A DNA stretch of 64,000 nucleotides from Micromonospora echinospora (lineage in GTDB: Bacteria; Actinomycetota; Actinomycetes; Mycobacteriales; Micromonosporaceae). A model generated the notes under the pieces. That model was not told the origin of the DNA and did no database searches. It worked only from the letters and a program-made list of their open reading frames with translations. Shown here one piece after another: positions 26,706 through 34,702 of this stretch. The DNA lies in contig NZ_JACHJC010000001.1 of NCBI RefSeq assembly GCF_014203425.1, forward strand, positions 3,808,001 to 3,872,000, written 5' to 3'. A program made the position numbers and the translations under genes. Position 1 is the first letter of the stretch, and the number at the start of each line of letters is the position of its first letter.

Positions 26706-27053
26706 GTGACGTTCACCGTCACGTACGCCCGGCGGAACGAGGGCGACGCCTGCCTCCGGCTGGCCGGTGAGCTCGACCTGAGCACGGCCCCCGAGCTGAA
26801 CTCGGCGATCGACCGGCTGGTCGCCGAGGGGCGGCGTGAGTTGCTGCTCGACCTCGCCGAGCTGACCTTCTGCGACTCGACCGGCATCGCCGCCTTCCTC
26901 CGCGGGGACAACCTCGTCGCCGCCGACGGTGGCTGGCTGCGCCTGACCGGGGCGACCGGCCGGGTGGCCCGGGTGCTCCACGTGACCGGGCTGGCCGAGG
27001 TGCTCCGGTACCCCCGTTACACCGTCGACCCGGCCGAGCCGGTCGCCTCCTGA
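26706..27053 (+). CDS. STAS domain anti-sigma factor antagonist 3
   Basis: The 115-residue product is a single STAS domain: CLRLAGELDLSTAPELNSAIDRL and LLDLAELTFCDSTGIAAFLRG, with the phosphorylation Ser at residue 58. The GTG start is preceded by AGGGG. It is separated from the B12 protein gene by 76 bp containing its own -10 and operator-like dyad. The response regulator gene follows 71 bp later. It completes a set of three differently regulated antagonists. Confidence 0.9.
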   Translation: MTFTVTYARRNEGDACLRLAGELDLSTAPELNSAIDRLVAEGRRELLLDLAELTFCDSTGIAAFLRGDNLVAADGGWLRLTGATGRVARVLHVTGLAEVLRYPRYTVDPAEPVAS

Positions 27054-27124
27054 TCCGATACATTTCCCCGCCAGCAACCGGCCGCCCGGCCGGCCGCCCT
27101 CCTCGAGACAAGCAGGTAGAACGC

Positions 27125-27571
27125 ATGGGTCAGACCAGCCCGAGCCCGGTTCGCATCCTGGTCGTGGACGACGATCCGGGTGACGTCCTGATGATCGAGG
27201 AGGCGCTCGCCGACTCCGACGTCGACAAGGTGATCGACGTGGTCGCCGACGGTCAGGAGGCGATGGAGTTCCTCCGTCGCGAGGGCCGGCACGCCGAGGC
27301 GCAGCGCCCGGACGTGATCCTGCTCGACCTGAACATGCCCCGGATGGACGGGCGGCAGGTGCTCGGCGAGGTCAAGGGTGACGAGAGCCTGCGGACCATC
27401 CCGATCGTGGTGCTCACCACCTCCAACGCCGACACCGACGTGGTCAGCAGCTACACGTTGCAGGCCAACGCGTACGTGACCAAGCCGATCGACCTGGACG
27501 ACTTCAACGACGTGGTACGCCGCATCGACGAGTTCTTCGGACGGGTGGTCGTGCTCCCGAAGCACCCGTAG
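27125..27571 (+). CDS. Single-domain response regulator (Rcp1/CheY-like)
   Basis: The 148-residue protein is one receiver domain: ILVVDDDPGDVLMIEEAL (acidic pocket), LLDLNMPRMDG with phospho-Asp68, VLTTSNADTD and VTKPIDL with Lys120. It has no output domain. The DDDPGD form and the slightly long C-terminus match the Rcp1-type regulators that partner with phytochrome or GAF-containing kinases. No histidine kinase is next to it. In this position it may connect a phosphorelay with the STAS switch, but that is not shown by sequence. Confidence 0.9.
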   Translation: MGQTSPSPVRILVVDDDPGDVLMIEEALADSDVDKVIDVVADGQEAMEFLRREGRHAEAQRPDVILLDLNMPRMDGRQVLGEVKGDESLRTIPIVVLTTSNADTDVVSSYTLQANAYVTKPIDLDDFNDVVRRIDEFFGRVVVLPKHP

Positions 27572-27688
27572 GGGCGGGAAGTCCGGGCGTCCGCAATCTG
27601 AACATTTTGCGCGAACGGCCGCCCTCGGCGGTGCCCGGACCGCAGGATCGGCAGTGGGGACGAACACCGGCTGCCTGGGGGGCGACGC

Positions 27689-28162
27689 ATGAGGTTCTCG
27701 GTGGTGGAGACCGGATACGACAGGCGTCAGGTGGATTCCTGCCTCGACGAGCTCAGCCTCCGGCTGGGGCGGCTGGCGGCGCGGGCGGAGGGCGCCGCCG
27801 GGGCCGGCCGGGAGTGGGACCAGATCCGGTCGGACGCCCTGCACCTGTGCGACTTCCTGCACCGGCGGGCCGCGCCGGTCGAGGGCCCGGGGACGGCCGG
27901 ACCGTCGGCGGCCGAGCGGGAGGCCGCCGAGCTGCTGGCCACGGCCCGCGCCGAGCTGGAGGCCGCGCGCCAGGAGGCCCGCCGGTTGCGGGAGGAGGCG
28001 TACGCCGAGGCCCTGCGGGCCCGCCGCGAGTTCGAGGCGGCCCTGCTGGCACGACGTCGCCGCGAGTCCCGGGTCGACGAGATCCTGGCCGGCGCGCGCG
28101 GGGAGCGGGTGCCGGCGGACACCCCGACCGCCGCCGCGGGCGTGCGGCCCGGTGCCGCCTGA
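27689..28162 (+). CDS. DivIVA-like coiled-coil protein
   Basis: The 157-residue protein starts with MRFSVVETGYDRRQVDSCLDELSLRLGRL, which has the DivIVA N-terminal form (GYDRxQVDxxLxxL). A long Ala/Glu/Arg-rich coiled coil follows (about 75-140: EREAAELLATARAELEAARQEARRLREEAYAEALRARREFE) and a short Ala/Pro tail. DivIVA-family proteins bind curved membrane and organise polar growth; this short version may be an accessory member. GGGGGGCG precedes the ATG. It is convergent with the following gene. Confidence 0.65.
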   Translation: MRFSVVETGYDRRQVDSCLDELSLRLGRLAARAEGAAGAGREWDQIRSDALHLCDFLHRRAAPVEGPGTAGPSAAEREAAELLATARAELEAARQEARRLREEAYAEALRARREFEAALLARRRRESRVDEILAGARGERVPADTPTAAAGVRPGAA

Positions 28163-28172
28163 CCGGTCCGCC

Positions 28173-29012
28173 TCAGGTCAGCGCCGCCACCACTGTCGCG
28201 GCCCGGTCCTCGTGCCGGGCGTACGCGTCCGGGAACGCGGACACCTGCACCGCCTGGGCGGCGGCGGTGACGCTCATGTCCGCCCAGCCGGGCACCTCGC
28301 GCAGGGCGGTGTAGAAGGCGCGGGCCGCGTACGACGGCCGCATGAGCTGGGCGACGGTGCCCCAGCCGCTGCTGGGACGCTGCTGGAACAGCCCGACCGA
28401 GTCGTGGTCGGAGCCGCTGCCCTGGTGCGGGTGGTCGAAGGATGCCGGGAGCACGTTGCTGGCCAGGTTGTACAGGTTGCTCTCCTGCATCGCGGTGGCC
28501 ACGGCCACGACGAGCGCCCGGCGGGGCATCTTCATCTCCCGCCCCACGTCCACGATGACCTTCGCGTTGTTCATCTGCCGCTGGTCCAGCCCGGCGACCG
28601 GCCGCGGGTTCTTCGGGCGGGCGGGCTTGCGCGGCGGCTTCTTGGCCGAGGCCGTCGGGCTCGGCGTGACGGCCGGGGCGGGCAGCGCCGGTGCGGCGAC
28701 GGCCGGTGGCGCGAGGCGGGTGAAGTCGCGGGAGGCCCGCAGGTCGGCGGCGGCCCGGTCGGCGACCGCCTCGTGCACGTCCAGACGCGTGGGCCCGGTC
28801 TCGCCGACGCCCGCCACGCCGATCAGGCCGAGGCAGCAGGTGACGCCGGTGGCCACGGCGATCCGGCCCGGTACGGAGCGGGCCGGGCCGCGCCGGGGCG
28901 GCTCCGGGGCGCGGTGACGCCCCACTCTCCGTTCGGCTGATGCCGGGTCAATCGTTCGGCGAACCGGGCGGTTGGCGGGCAACGGCTGATGATCGGGGTG
29001 GTCGGGATGCAC
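28173..29012 (-). CDS. Exported protein with lysozyme/transglycosylase-like domain
   Basis: The 279-residue protein has a basic Pro/Arg-rich N-terminus, one hydrophobic segment near residues 50-70 (likely signal anchor), a long Ala/Pro/Lys linker, and a C-terminal domain from about residue 140. The domain (VIVDVGREMKMPRRALVVAVATAMQESNLYNLA, then DHDSVGLFQQRPSSGWGTVAQLM, then AARAFYTALREVPGW and AAQAVQVSAFPDAYA) is a pattern seen in many actinobacterial wall-associated proteins, with Glu in AMQESN as the likely catalytic acid. Peptidoglycan cleavage is probable but unproven. The GTG start lacks a clear ribosome site. Confidence 0.65.
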   Translation of the reverse strand: MHPDHPDHQPLPANRPVRRTIDPASAERRVGRHRAPEPPRRGPARSVPGRIAVATGVTCCLGLIGVAGVGETGPTRLDVHEAVADRAAADLRASRDFTRLAPPAVAAPALPAPAVTPSPTASAKKPPRKPARPKNPRPVAGLDQRQMNNAKVIVDVGREMKMPRRALVVAVATAMQESNLYNLASNVLPASFDHPHQGSGSDHDSVGLFQQRPSSGWGTVAQLMRPSYAARAFYTALREVPGWADMSVTAAAQAVQVSAFPDAYARHEDRAATVVAALT

Positions 29013-29364
29013 CCGCCGAGGCTAGAAAGCTTCCGGGCCTTTGCCATCGGGGTGATTGGTGGCATGCGCCACAATCTGCCGGATTCGCGGTCGGCATTCC
29101 GCGCGGTGGATCAGGAAAGGAGTGAACCGCGCGTACCCGGAAGATGCCTCATGTCGGTTTAAGCCGTGGGAACCGGGCGAAGGTGCGGGCGCGCGGCGCC
29201 GCGACCAGGCCTCCACCGTTCGGCGGACGGTGGGCTGGTCGACCGGCCCGCCCGGCGCGGCGGTCCACCGACGGGCGGCATCGACCACGCCTGATGACGC
29301 CGGCCGTCGTGGATCATGGCGAGGCCCCGGCGCGGTGACCCGGGCGCTCGTTACGATCTCCACG
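29013..29364. other. Intergenic region with a possible leaderless promoter
   Basis: This 350-bp region between divergent genes has open frames but no coding bias. At its right end TACGAT (29352-29357) stands seven bases before the GTG of the VanJ-like gene, the spacing of an actinobacterial leaderless start. Nothing else is recognisable. Confidence 0.4.
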
Positions 29365-30315
29365 GTGACCGAGCAGCAGGCCGACGAGCGCGCCCCCGGA
29401 GAGCCGCCCGGCTCCCGGAGGCGGCGCGGGCTCGTCGTCATCGCCTGCGCCGTGCTGCTCGCGGCGCTCCTCGCCGGGCACCGGGCGGTGCCGAACGTGC
29501 GCGGGCTGGGCAGCCTGCTGGACAGCGCCGTCCCGCTGCTCGGCCTCGGCGTACCCCTGCTCGCGCTCGTGGCGCTGCTGCGCCGCTCCCGCCCGGCGCT
29601 GCTGGCGGTACTGCTGCCGGCGCTGGTCTGGGCCGGCCTGTACGGGCGCGCCTGGCTGCCCCCGGCGGCCGGCGCGGCCGGCGCCTCGGTGCGGGTGGTC
29701 AGCCAGAACCTGCGCGTGGGCAACCCCGACCCGGCCGCCACCGTGGACGCGCTCGCGGGCGACGGACCGGACCTGATCGGGCTCCAGGAGGTCGCCGACG
29801 GCGACCGGGTGGCGTCGGTCCTGGCCGGGAAGTACCCGCACCACGCGGTGGTGTCGACGGTGGCGCTGTGGAGCCGGTGGCCGATCCGGGAGGCGCACGG
29901 CGTCGACACCGGGCTGGGCTGGGAGCGCGCGCTGCGCGCCGTGGTGGCCGCACCCCAGGGCGACCTGACCGTGTACGTCGTCCACCTCGGCTCCGCGCGC
30001 GCCGGGCACACCGCCACCCGGGACCAGACCGTCGCCGCGCTGGCCGACGCCGTGCGCGCCGACCCCGCCGAGCGGCTGGTGGTGCTCGGCGACCTGAACA
30101 CCGCCACCACCGACCGGGTCTTCGACCCGCTGACCCGGCTGCTGCGCGACGCGCAGGCCGAGGCCGGGCAGGGATTCGGCTTCACCTGGCCGGCGGAACT
30201 CCCGGTCACCCGCCCGGACCACGTCCTCTACCGGGGACTCACCCCCACCGCGGCCGGGGTGCTGCGCACCCCGGACAGCGACCACCGGGCGGTGACCGCC
30301 GGCTTCCGCTGGTGA
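29365..30315 (+). CDS. VanJ-like membrane endonuclease/exonuclease/phosphatase domain protein
   Basis: The 316-residue protein has three membrane segments (about residues 22-110) followed by an extracytoplasmic EEP domain: VVSQNLRVGN, DLIGLQEVADGD, VYVVHLGS, VVLGDLNTAT, RPDHVLYRG and SDHRAVTAGF. These are the metal-binding and catalytic motifs of the DNase I-like phosphatase fold. The architecture matches the VanJ/StaP group, membrane phosphatases linked to teicoplanin resistance and lipid-pyrophosphate recycling. No other resistance genes are near. The start is taken at the GTG seven bases after a -10-like TACGAT; an in-frame GTG at 29335 is an alternative. Confidence 0.75.
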   Translation: MTEQQADERAPGEPPGSRRRRGLVVIACAVLLAALLAGHRAVPNVRGLGSLLDSAVPLLGLGVPLLALVALLRRSRPALLAVLLPALVWAGLYGRAWLPPAAGAAGASVRVVSQNLRVGNPDPAATVDALAGDGPDLIGLQEVADGDRVASVLAGKYPHHAVVSTVALWSRWPIREAHGVDTGLGWERALRAVVAAPQGDLTVYVVHLGSARAGHTATRDQTVAALADAVRADPAERLVVLGDLNTATTDRVFDPLTRLLRDAQAEAGQGFGFTWPAELPVTRPDHVLYRGLTPTAAGVLRTPDSDHRAVTAGFRW

Positions 30316-30319
30316 GCGC

Positions 30320-30748
30320 TCAGTGCCGGCCGTTCTCCGCCGGGGTCACCGTGAGCCGGTGCCGGCTCGGATCGCCGCTGGAGAACGGCCAGAGTCGATC
30401 GGCGTACGCGACCAGGTCGGCCAGCTGATCCCGGGTCAGTCCCGCCGAGGAGATCTCGGCGTGCACGTCGGCCCGGTACCGGCCGTCGTCGTCACGGCCC
30501 AGCTTCGCCTCGGCGGTCACCTGCACGGTGTGCGCCTCGTCGGTGATCTCCCCGGCCGCCTCCACCGCTGCGTGATGCAGGCAGGAGGCGAACGCCGCGG
30601 CCAGGAGCTGCTCCGGCGTCAGACCGGTGCAGTGCGGCGCCAGCGGGGACGCCAGGGCGGAGGAGAGACCGCCGTCGTCGGTGCGTACGTGACCGCCCGC
30701 CGCGGTCGCCGTGGCCGTCTCGGCCAGCCAGGAACTCGGATCCGGCAT
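30320..30748 (-). CDS. OsmC/Ohr family protein
   Basis: This 142-residue OsmC-fold protein has LTPEQLLAAAFASCLHHAAVEAA with the peroxidatic Cys56. Ohr enzymes that reduce organic hydroperoxides have a second Cys in a CPYS-type motif; here that position reads LWPFSS, with no Cys. An extra Cys lies at residue 40. It may therefore be an OsmC-like protein with altered chemistry. The ATG follows GGGAGGAA, which decides against a GTG seven codons upstream. It is convergent with the VanJ-like gene. Confidence 0.82.
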   Translation of the reverse strand: MPDPSSWLAETATATAAGGHVRTDDGGLSSALASPLAPHCTGLTPEQLLAAAFASCLHHAAVEAAGEITDEAHTVQVTAEAKLGRDDDGRYRADVHAEISSAGLTRDQLADLVAYADRLWPFSSGDPSRHRLTVTPAENGRH

Positions 30749-30827
30749 CGCGTTCCTCCCGTCACTCACCGGCCGCGTTCCCGGACCCTGAGCAGCGAAA
30801 CCGCGCCCGGGCAGGCAGTACGCGCGC

Positions 30828-31775
30828 TCAGCGGATCCGGCCGCTCGGCGCGGCGTCGACGGCCATCGCCTCGGTGGCCTCGGCGGCCGCCCGGCTGGTC
30901 CACGGCGACACCTGCTCCGTGCGCTGGCGGGGCAGCATCGCGCTCATCGGCACGTACACCCGGGCGTCCACCGCCTCGGCCAGCAGCAGCGCGGCCATCG
31001 GGCTGGTCGGCCGGGCCGCCGGGTCGGCGTCGAGGCAGGTGCGGCACAGCTCGGCCACCTCGGGCGGCAACCCGGGAACGTCGGGCAGCGGCCGGGGCGT
31101 CCGGCGACCCGGCGACCCGAGCAGCTGGGTGGTGCTGTCCGCCTCGTACGGCAGCTGACCGGTGAGGCAGTAGTAGAGCAGCACGCCGAGGGCGTACATG
31201 TCGGCGGCCGGCGTGGCGGGCTGCCGGTCGAACTGCTCCGGCGCCAGATAGGCGGGCGTGCCCACGACGACGCCGTCCGGAGTGTGGTCCGGCGCGCCGG
31301 CCGAGGTGGCGATGCCGAAGTCGAGCACCTTCACCCCGCACGGGGTGAGGATCACGTTCGCGGGCTTCACGTCCCGGTGCACGATGCCGTGCGCGTGCGC
31401 GGCCGCGAGCGCGGCGCACACCTCGGCGCAGACCCGCACCGCGATCCGCCAGTCCAGCGGCCCGGAGCGCAGGTGCGCGGCGAGCGTCTCGCCCTCGGCC
31501 AGCTCCATCACGATGTACGGCACCGGCCGGCCGTCCGGCAGCGTGGCGGTGCCGAAGTCGTGCACGCTCGCCACGTTCGGGTGCACCAGCCGCGCCGCCG
31601 AACGCGCCTCGGCCCGGATCCGCTCCACCGAGCCGGCCTCGCCGTCGAGCCGGGGCGAGATCAGCTTCACCGCGACGGTCCGGTCCAGCACGCGGTCGTG
31701 CGCCCGCCAGACCTCCGACATGCCACCCAGGCCGGCTCGCTGTTCGAGCTCGTACCGCCCGCCCAGCGTCCGCAT
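30828..31775 (-). CDS. Soluble serine/threonine protein kinase
   Basis: The 315-residue protein is a Hanks-type kinase domain with little else: glycine loop AGLGGMSEVW, VAVKLIS with Lys37, HRDVKPAN with Asp135, DFG at 152-154, GTPAYLAPEQ activation segment, and DMYALGVLLYYCLTG. The C-terminal 50 residues are polar with no membrane helix or PASTA repeats, so it is cytosolic. Substrates are unknown. GAGGAG precedes the ATG. It stands alone between an OsmC gene and a small divergent gene. Confidence 0.93.
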   Translation of the reverse strand: MRTLGGRYELEQRAGLGGMSEVWRAHDRVLDRTVAVKLISPRLDGEAGSVERIRAEARSAARLVHPNVASVHDFGTATLPDGRPVPYIVMELAEGETLAAHLRSGPLDWRIAVRVCAEVCAALAAAHAHGIVHRDVKPANVILTPCGVKVLDFGIATSAGAPDHTPDGVVVGTPAYLAPEQFDRQPATPAADMYALGVLLYYCLTGQLPYEADSTTQLLGSPGRRTPRPLPDVPGLPPEVAELCRTCLDADPAARPTSPMAALLLAEAVDARVYVPMSAMLPRQRTEQVSPWTSRAAAEATEAMAVDAAPSGRIR

Positions 31776-31903
31776 CGCCCACTCCTCGCCTCGTCCGGTG
31801 CCCTCCGGTCCCGCTACCCGGCGCCGGAGCTGTGCAAACCGCCGGGGGTTCCCGTCCCGGCGGGGTAGCTTCGCGGCGGGGGGTCGACACAGGGAGGGCG
31901 GCG

Positions 31904-32128
31904 GTGGCTTCGGTGCGCGTACGGTTCGTCGGCGGTCCGGCCGACGAGCTGACCCGGGATCTGCCCGCGGGGCCGGACGGTGGGCCGCCGCCACGGTGGG
32001 TGATGCGTCATCCCGAGGAACCGGCCGAGGGGGTGGCCGACCACCTCTACGAACGCGACGAGCACGCCGCGCCGGGCGGCTGGACGATGCGCTACGTGCA
32101 CACGTTCCCGTTCGGCGCGACCGAGTGA
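31904..32128 (+). CDS. Small hypothetical protein
   Basis: This 74-residue protein is unrecognised. It begins with strands (VRVRFVGGPADEL), has a Pro/Gly-rich middle and ends in YERDEHAAPGGWTMRYVHTFPFG. GTG start with AGGGAGG upstream and strong third-position GC bias support it as real. It contains no signal peptide or membrane segment. It is convergent with the hydrolase gene, four bases apart. Confidence 0.6.
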   Translation: MASVRVRFVGGPADELTRDLPAGPDGGPPPRWVMRHPEEPAEGVADHLYERDEHAAPGGWTMRYVHTFPFGATE

Positions 32129-32131
32129 GGC

Positions 32132-32929
32132 TCAGGCCGGGCGGACGCCTGTGGTGCCGAGGATGACCGAGGCGACCAGCTCCGGGTCGTCGTGCATCGG
32201 CACGTGCCCGCACCCGGGCAGGTCCAGGTGCCGCGCGGCAGGCAGCCGGGTCCGCGCCAGCGCGGCCTGCCGGTAGGGCAGGATCCGGTCCCGCGTACCC
32301 CACGCGATGGTCACCGGCACGGTCGGCGCGCCCGCGTAGGCGTACCCCCGGCCGGCCCGGGCGACGGCGCGGAACGCCCGCGCCTGGCGCAGCGCGCGGG
32401 CGTCGGCGAGCGCGTCGTCGAGCGCCATCCGGTTGGGCCGGGCCAGGATCATGCCCATCGCCAGCATCCGCAGCGCGGGCGCGGCGAACAGGCGGCGCAG
32501 CACCGGTTCGGGCAGCCGGGCGGCGTTGCGGTGCAGGGTGAGCACGGTCAGCGCCCAGCGCAGCTCGCGCGCGGTGCAGAAGCCGGCCGGCGACAGCGCG
32601 GTGGCGGAGGAGACCGCGCCGAGCGCGGCCAGCTCCAGCGCGATCGCCCCGCCGAGGCTGTTGCCCGCGACGTGCGGGCGCTCCAGCCCGAACGCGGCGA
32701 ACAGCTCGATCATGGCGGCGGCCAGCCCGCGCATGTCGGCGGGAAGCCCGGCGGCGGGCACCGGCGAGCGGCCGAAGCCCGGCATGTCGACGGCTATCAC
32801 GTCGTGCGCCTCGGCGAGCCGGTCCAGCACCGGCCGCCACGCGCCGCAGTGGTGACCGATGCCGTGCAGCAGCACCAGCGCGGGTCCGGCGCCGCGCCGC
32901 TCGTAGACGACGTCGACCGGCGCGGTCAC
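32132..32929 (-). CDS. Alpha/beta hydrolase
   Basis: The 265-residue protein has the full hydrolase triad: oxyanion LLHGIGH, nucleophile GNSLGGA with Ser91, Asp in AWGTRDRILPY and His in GCGHVPMHDDPE. It is cytoplasmic. Its GTG overlaps the stop of the upstream SDR gene (GTGA), so the two enzymes are translationally coupled and likely act in one pathway, perhaps lipid or ester metabolism; the substrate is unknown. Confidence 0.9.
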   Translation of the reverse strand: MTAPVDVVYERRGAGPALVLLHGIGHHCGAWRPVLDRLAEAHDVIAVDMPGFGRSPVPAAGLPADMRGLAAAMIELFAAFGLERPHVAGNSLGGAIALELAALGAVSSATALSPAGFCTARELRWALTVLTLHRNAARLPEPVLRRLFAAPALRMLAMGMILARPNRMALDDALADARALRQARAFRAVARAGRGYAYAGAPTVPVTIAWGTRDRILPYRQAALARTRLPAARHLDLPGCGHVPMHDDPELVASVILGTTGVRPA

Positions 32930-33819
32930 GGCCGCCTCTGCGGCGTGCTGGCGCCGAAGCCCCGCCCCAGCGCCCGGGACTGCTCCTCGATCAGCGGTAC
33001 GGTGGTCCGCGCGGTGCGGCCCACCAGGCGGTCGGCCAGCGGGCTGACCAGCACCGACCGTACGGCCTGCACGCCGGCCACGGCGCGTGGCACGTACACC
33101 CGGCGGCTGCGGCGCTCGATCGCCCGCACGAACGCCTCGGCGCACTCGACCACAGTGGTGGTGCGCCGCAGCGGCCACGGCAGCCTGGCCAGCGCCGTGG
33201 AGAAGGCCGGCAGGTCGGCGCGCGCCTCGCGGACCAGGTCGGTGTCCACCCACGACGGATGGGCGGTGCCGACCGCCACGCCCCGGTGCGCCAGCTCCAG
33301 CCGGACCGCGTTGCCGAACTGCTCGACGCCCGCCTTGGAGGCGCAGTAGGCGGCCATGCCGGGCAGCGCGGCGAACGCCGCGGCCGAGGACACGATGAGC
33401 AGGTAGCCACCCCGGTCGACGAGCGCCGGCACGGTCGCCGCGGCGGTGCGCATCACTCCGATCAGGTTCACCTCGACGGTACGCACCAGCGCCTCGACGT
33501 CGCCGACGGCGATCGTGCCGCGGTTGGCCACGCCCGCGTTCGCGACCACCGCGTCGATTCCGCCCAGCGTCTCGACCGTCCCGTCGACCGCCGCGGCGAG
33601 GGCGGCCTGGTCGGTGACGTCGGCGGCGAACCAGACGTGCCCGGGGCCCAGCTCGGCGGCGAGCGCGGCGAGCCGGTCGGGTTCCAGCCCGACCAGTGCC
33701 AGCCGGGCGCCGCGGGCCGCCGCGAGGCGGGCGGTGTGGGCGCCGATGCCGCGGGCCGCCCCGGTCACGAGCACCACCTTGCCGGCCAGCCGGCCGGAGA
33801 AACGACCGTCGATGGACAT
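32926..33819 (-). CDS. Short-chain dehydrogenase/reductase
   Basis: The 297-residue protein is a classical SDR: VTGAARGIGAHTA (residues 18-30) for cofactor, NAGVAN near 94-99, SSAAA with catalytic Ser near 144, and YCASK with Tyr158/Lys162. The long C-terminal segment after residue 220 is typical of SDRs acting on larger lipid-like substrates. An acidic-versus-basic test of the cofactor pocket (GLEPDR after the second strand) favours NAD over NADP weakly. It is the first gene of a two-gene unit with the hydrolase. Confidence 0.9.
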   Translation of the reverse strand: MSIDGRFSGRLAGKVVLVTGAARGIGAHTARLAAARGARLALVGLEPDRLAALAAELGPGHVWFAADVTDQAALAAAVDGTVETLGGIDAVVANAGVANRGTIAVGDVEALVRTVEVNLIGVMRTAAATVPALVDRGGYLLIVSSAAAFAALPGMAAYCASKAGVEQFGNAVRLELAHRGVAVGTAHPSWVDTDLVREARADLPAFSTALARLPWPLRRTTTVVECAEAFVRAIERRSRRVYVPRAVAGVQAVRSVLVSPLADRLVGRTARTTVPLIEEQSRALGRGFGASTPQRRP

Positions 33820-33955
33820 GCCGGCAAGTTACCACCGGGTAGCCTGCGTGCGGAAGACCCGACCGGACCTGCCCGGATCGTCGTCGCGTGGCGCGCACAG
33901 CTGGTACACAGGATCGGGACAGCCCGGCGACAGCGGGTCCGCCCACGATGGGGGC

Positions 33956-34702
33956 ATGGTCATGAACGCGCAGTCCGCGCAGGGTCGGATCGAGCTGCGC
34001 CGACCGGACGGCGAGCCGGTGCGCGTGCTCGTGGTCGACGACGAGCCGACCCTCACCGACCTGCTCTCCATGGCCCTGCGGTACGAGGGCTGGCAGGTCG
34101 CCACCGCCGGCAACGGGATGGCGGCGATCAGCACGGCCCGCCAGTTCCGCCCGGACGCCGTGGTGCTCGACGTGATGCTGCCCGACCTGGACGGCTTCCA
34201 GGTGCTGCGCCGCCTGCGGGAGGAGTCGCCGAGCGTGCCGGTGCTGTTCCTGACCGCCAAGGACGCCGTGGAGGAGCGCGTCGCCGGGCTCACCGTCGGC
34301 GGCGACGACTACGTCACCAAACCGTTCAGCCTGGAGGAGGTGATCGCCCGGCTGCGCGCGCTGCTGCGCCGCTCCGGCTTCGCGGTCGCCGCCCGCCAGG
34401 AGGCGGTGCTCACCGTCGGCGACCTCACCCTCGACGAGGACAGCCACGAGGTACGCCGCGGCGACGACCTGATCACGCTCACCGCCACCGAGTTCGAGCT
34501 GCTGCGCTATCTCATGCGCAACCCGCGCCGCGTGCTCAGCAAGGCGCAGATCCTCGACCGGGTCTGGAACTACGACTTCGGCGGCCAGGCCAACGTGGTC
34601 GAGCTGTACATCTCGTACCTGCGCAAGAAGATCGACGCGGGCCGGGCGCCCATGATCCACACGTTGCGTGGGGCGGGTTATGTCCTCAAGCCCGCCGAGT
34701 GA
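33956..34702 (+). CDS. OmpR-family response regulator
   Basis: The 248-residue protein has a receiver domain (VRVLVVDDEPTLTDLL, VVLDVMLPDLDG with Asp72, VTKPFSLEE) and a C-terminal winged helix (TLTATEFELLRYLMRNPRRVLSKAQILDRVW, then VVELYISYLRKKID and TLRGAGYVLK). The coding sequence overlaps the next gene, a histidine kinase, by 23 bp, so they form one system. The two glycosyltransferase genes follow on the same strand and are likely either targets or a cotranscribed unit. An ATG six bases later is also possible. Confidence 0.95.
   Translation: MVMNAQSAQGRIELRRPDGEPVRVLVVDDEPTLTDLLSMALRYEGWQVATAGNGMAAISTARQFRPDAVVLDVMLPDLDGFQVLRRLREESPSVPVLFLTAKDAVEERVAGLTVGGDDYVTKPFSLEEVIARLRALLRRSGFAVAARQEAVLTVGDLTLDEDSHEVRRGDDLITLTATEFELLRYLMRNPRRVLSKAQILDRVWNYDFGGQANVVELYISYLRKKIDAGRAPMIHTLRGAGYVLKPAE

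Noticed and set aside
7099..28942. Shared 12-mer GTTCGGCTGATG at 7099 and 28931 as a regulatory motif
   Set aside because: A 12-base match is expected many times by chance within 64 kb of GC-rich DNA, and the flanks do not agree beyond it.
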